Positions 6,266 to 7,933 of a stretch of DNA of 7,933 bases are shown here, piece by piece; the first letter of the stretch is position 1; every line of letters begins with the position of its first letter. The notes under the pieces are model-generated. The model searched no databases. It was not told the origin of the DNA and was given only the letters and a program-made list of their open reading frames with translations. The stretch comes from CAYFSS01 sp964345975. GTDB taxonomy: Bacteria > Bacillota > Clostridia > Saccharofermentanales > Fastidiosipilaceae. The stretch spans positions 1-7,933 of the forward strand of contig CAYFSS010000040.1 in NCBI GenBank assembly GCA_964345975.1, read 5' to 3'. The position numbers and the translations under genes are program-made.

Positions 6266-7204
6266 CGTCTCTTGATCCTCTAAATGCTTGAGCCACGCAT
6301 GGAGAGCAGCTTCATGCACGGTGTAGTTCGTCTCTTCATGGAAGATCATCACCCCCGGCTTAGACGTGCCGTGGTAATCGCTGCCACCGGTTGGCAGTAA
6401 GTTCAAATCACGAGAGATTTCACTGAGGAGCGCTGAATACGCTAGAGGGGTTTCACCGTGAATGAGCTCTACCCCGATTAAGCCTGCAGCTTGGAGCCTA
6501 ACAAGATGCTCCTGCAGCTCATCTTTTTCTGTCCAGTCATAGAGATAAGGGTGGGATAGAACCGGGATCCCTTGATAGTCCAGGATGAGTTGGATCACAG
6601 CTTCGGTCTCAGGTAGTTCTCTCGGAACATAACCCGGCTTACCTTTGGAGAGAAGTTCATCAAAGGCGGCGGGGACATCGAGGAAGTACTCTTTCTCAAC
6701 TAAGAGACGGGCAATATGAGGACGCCCCAGGACACCGCTAGCAAAACGTTTCTGTAGATCCCCGAGGCTGATCTTGTACCCTAGCGTTTGGAGCCGGTCG
6801 CAGATTTGTTCATTGCGGCGCTCTCTCGCAGCACGCTGATCATCGAGGAAGTCCTGCATGACCTCATGCCCACCGTCGGGGAAATAGGCGATGAGGTGGA
6901 CTTCGGTCCAATCGTCTTGACCGTTTGCATCAACATAGCGCGTGGAGATTTCGACGCCGGGAATAACATAAGGGACATCGAGCCCTATCATGCCGATCTT
7001 TTGGTAGACATCGAGGAGGCTTTGCATCCCATCGATGGTATCGTGATCTGTGAGGGCTATTGATTTGAGCTTATGTCCTATCGCTAGCTGGAAGAGTTCC
7101 GCAGGCGAGTTGGAGCCGTCTGAATAATAAGAATGAAGATGTAAGTCGAAGCTCCCTTCAGCCATGGCTTTTGCAAGCTTCATTAGCCCACTTTGAATCT
7201 CCAT
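6260..7204 (-). CDS. PHP-domain phosphoesterase (RNase AM/TrpH-like)
   Basis: This 314-residue soluble metal-dependent phosphoesterase has the full PHP active-site set. The motifs are DLHLHSYYSDGS (His22, His24, Asp29), LTDHDT (53-55), GVEIS (Glu85), HLIAY (His103), GRPHIA (His163), LSHP (His218) and GSDYHG (Asp276, His278). Characterised relatives such as E. coli RNase AM (YciV/TrpH) trim 5' ends of RNAs and also hydrolyse nucleoside 3',5'-bisphosphates, using a trinuclear metal centre. The layout, with a lid-like insert after GVEIS (about 100-200), fits that subgroup rather than a polymerase PHP domain or histidinol phosphatase. The ATG at 7204 has a GGTGGGG-type site upstream. Met8 and Met14 are alternative starts, since relatives often begin just before the first motif. 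It stands alone, on the same strand as ftsH and divergent from the DUF2200 gene. Substrate is inferred from the family. Confidence 0.92.
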   Translation of the reverse strand: MEIQSGLMKLAKAMAEGSFDLHLHSYYSDGSNSPAELFQLAIGHKLKSIALTDHDTIDGMQSLLDVYQKIGMIGLDVPYVIPGVEISTRYVDANGQDDWTEVHLIAYFPDGGHEVMQDFLDDQRAARERRNEQICDRLQTLGYKISLGDLQKRFASGVLGRPHIARLLVEKEYFLDVPAAFDELLSKGKPGYVPRELPETEAVIQLILDYQGIPVLSHPYLYDWTEKDELQEHLVRLQAAGLIGVELIHGETPLAYSALLSEISRDLNLLPTGGSDYHGTSKPGVMIFHEETNYTVHEAALHAWLKHLEDQETA

Positions 7205-7250
7205 ACTCTTGCCCCACCTTCGTCTAAATCGTTTCTCTGCCTGAGTTCGT

Positions 7251-7321
7251 GCATAGATATGCGAAAGCTATCTTATATCAATTTGAGATTTTGTTTGCGC
7301 ATATATGCTTTATGTAAGCAT
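7251..7321. promoter_or_regulatory. Cluster of GCATA/TATGC palindromes in the divergent spacer
   Basis: Between the two divergent genes lie GCATA-GA-TATGC (7251-7262), the perfect palindrome GCATATATGC (7299-7308), and ATGCTT-TATGT-AAGCAT (7305-7321). They flank the candidate PHP promoter. This could be an operator array for both genes. AT-rich palindromes also arise by chance, so the call is cautious. No good promoter for the + strand gene was found; TTGAGA (7283-7288) is a possible -35 with only TATGCT (7304-7309) behind it. Confidence 0.35.
7272..7280 (-). promoter_or_regulatory. Possible extended -10 promoter of the PHP gene
   Basis: On the - strand TGATATAAG (7280-7272) matches the extended -10 pattern TGNTATAAT except for the last base. 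It lies about 68 bases before the ATG at 7204. No clear -35 is seen, as is common for extended -10 promoters. Confidence 0.4.
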
Positions 7322-7432
7322 TTTGCGGTCCACGATAGAGTTACATCATAAAAGCCTCCGGTCTTTTAAACTGTAGGACACTTCAGTCTGCGATTAAGTG
7401 CGTAGATCCGTCAAACAAGCAAAGGATGTTCC

Positions 7433-7438
7433 AAGGAG
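7433..7438 (+). promoter_or_regulatory. Ribosome binding site deciding the DUF2200 gene start
   Basis: AAGGAG lies 8 bases before the ATG at 7447. The in-frame ATG at 7426 has AAAGG directly touching it, with no spacing, so 7447 is the better start. Confidence 0.85.
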
Positions 7439-7446
7439 ACTCTCAT

Positions 7447-7800
7447 ATGCCAAAACACAAACTCTACAGCATGGCTGTTTCCAAGGTCTACCCTCTCTAC
7501 ATCGCCAAGGTGGAGCGCAAGGGTCGGACGAAAGCAGAAGTCGACGAAATCTTCCACTGGCTCACCGGCTATTCCGACGATCAAATGGCGGCGATCCTGG
7601 AGAGCGGCACGGATTTCGAGACGTTCTTCCGGGAAGCTCCCGCCTTGAATCCCAATCGTCACCTCATCACAGGCGTCATTTGCGGTGTGCGCGTCGAGAC
7701 CATCGAAGAACCGCTCATGCAGGAAATCCGTTACCTCGATAAACTCATCGATGAACTTGCGAAGGGTAAGACGATGGAGAAGATTCTGCGGAGCCATTAA
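7447..7800 (+). CDS. DUF2200 family protein of unknown function
   Basis: This small 117-residue soluble protein matches the DUF2200 (COG4898) family over its whole length. It begins MPKHKLYSMAVSKVYPLYIAK. The family signatures follow: KGRTKAEVDEIFHWLTGY (25-42), FETFFREAPALNPNRHLITG (57-76) and CGVRVETIEEPLMQ (79-92). The last stretch is a charged helix, IRYLDKLIDELAKGKTMEKIL. There is no signal peptide or membrane segment. The strong conservation of the TGY and LNP-ITG segments suggests a defined fold, but I know of no established function. It is a single gene, divergent from the PHP gene across a 242-base spacer and convergent with the gene at the right edge. Family membership is from memory of the pattern and is fairly secure. 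Confidence 0.88.
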   Translation: MPKHKLYSMAVSKVYPLYIAKVERKGRTKAEVDEIFHWLTGYSDDQMAAILESGTDFETFFREAPALNPNRHLITGVICGVRVETIEEPLMQEIRYLDKLIDELAKGKTMEKILRSH

Positions 7801-7825
7801 TGCACTCAAAAGCCCCTCCGTTTTT
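7789..7825 (+). terminator. Weak possible terminator of the DUF2200 gene
   Basis: CGGAG (7789-7793), just before the stop codon, can pair with CTCCG (7816-7820), followed by TTTTT (7821-7825). The stem is only 5 bp (a G-T pair can extend it) and the loop is 22 bases, so it is a marginal candidate. Confidence 0.25.
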
Positions 7826-7830
7826 CCACT

Positions 7831-7869
7831 AAAAAATGCTCCCCTCTCCGTAAAGAAGAAGGGAGCATT
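7831..7869 (-). terminator. Intrinsic terminator of the convergent right-hand gene
   Basis: On the - strand 7869-7861 pairs with 7843-7835 (9 bp). The stem then extends through a G-U pair and three more pairs (7859-7857 with 7847-7845). Six T residues (7836-7831) follow, the first two lying in the stem. On the + strand the wobble becomes a C-A mismatch and no T-run follows. The element therefore terminates leftward transcription, 26 bases after the stop at 7895. Confidence 0.8.
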
Positions 7870-7894
7870 AAAATGCTTAAAAAAGAAGTAGAGA

Positions 7895-7933
7895 CTATTC
7901 AGCCCTACGCTTCTCAGCTTCTTGAATAACACG
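7895..7933 (-). CDS. C-terminal end of an unidentified gene, cut by the right edge
   Basis: On the - strand the frame from the window edge reads RVIQEAEKRRAE then TAG at 7897-7895. A charged helical ending, a stop close before a well-formed terminator on the same strand, and lack of any other gene here support a real gene end. Only 12 residues are visible, so the product cannot be named. The frame choice rests on the terminator position. Confidence 0.6.
   Translation of the reverse strand, partial: RVIQEAEKRRAE

Noticed and set aside
6788..7063. 91-codon + strand frame inside the PHP gene
   Set aside because: The opposite strand carries all the PHP metal-site motifs, so this frame is a shadow.
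7350..7367. AAAAGCC...GGTCTTTT as a terminator
   Set aside because: The stem has a bulge, a 3-base loop and no following T-run beyond the arm; no gene end lies nearby on either strand.
7411..7932. 173-residue - strand frame across the DUF2200 gene
   Set aside because: It is antisense to a recognised gene, has a Phe-rich low-quality start, and runs through the terminator stem; it is a shadow frame.
1..7933. A new multi-gene defence or mobile system
   Set aside because: Every sizeable gene fits a known family (sugar uptake, GH2, AraC, FtsH, PHP, DUF2200); there is no transposase, integrase, toxin-antitoxin pair or nuclease-ATPase pairing that suggests such a system.

Overview
The window looks like chromosomal DNA from a low-to-medium GC Bacillota, most likely a clostridial-type anaerobe. 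The reasons are strong AGGAG-type ribosome binding sites, a solute-binding protein of the kind paired with Firmicutes sugar ABC transporters, an AraC regulator next to a glycosidase, and a Firmicutes-like FtsH. The taxon is inferred from these features; there is no rRNA or other marker.

Left part (1-3782, + strand) is the end of a carbohydrate-use locus. It holds the C-terminal half of an ABC sugar-binding protein, a cytoplasmic glycoside hydrolase family 2 enzyme, and an AraC-family regulator. The binding protein presumably captures an oligosaccharide or glycoside, permeases outside the window import it, GH2 cleaves it inside the cell, and the AraC protein probably senses a sugar and controls the set. 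Two strong hairpins punctuate the mRNA: one with a C(UACG)G tetraloop between the binding protein and GH2, and one after GH2 without a clear U-tract. A cre-like sequence lies between the second hairpin and araC.

Middle part (3811-7204, - strand) holds ftsH, the membrane AAA+ zinc protease, with its own terminator and an acidic C-terminal tail containing internal repeats. Upstream of it is a 364-base spacer rich in short repeats and palindromes, then a PHP-domain phosphoesterase gene of the RNase AM/TrpH type. Just after the PHP stop codon a 31-base stretch that includes the stop is tandemly duplicated 45 bases away, and both copies can form the same stem-loop.

Right part (7205-7933): a divergent spacer with several GCATA/TATGC palindromes, a small DUF2200-family gene on the + strand, and a - strand terminator followed by the last 12 codons of a convergent gene cut by the window edge.

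I see no CRISPR array, transposase, tRNA, rRNA or recognisable defence or novel multi-gene system. The most unusual signals are non-coding: the covarying duplicated hairpin after the PHP gene, the tetraloop hairpin in the sugar operon, and the palindrome and repeats upstream of ftsH.
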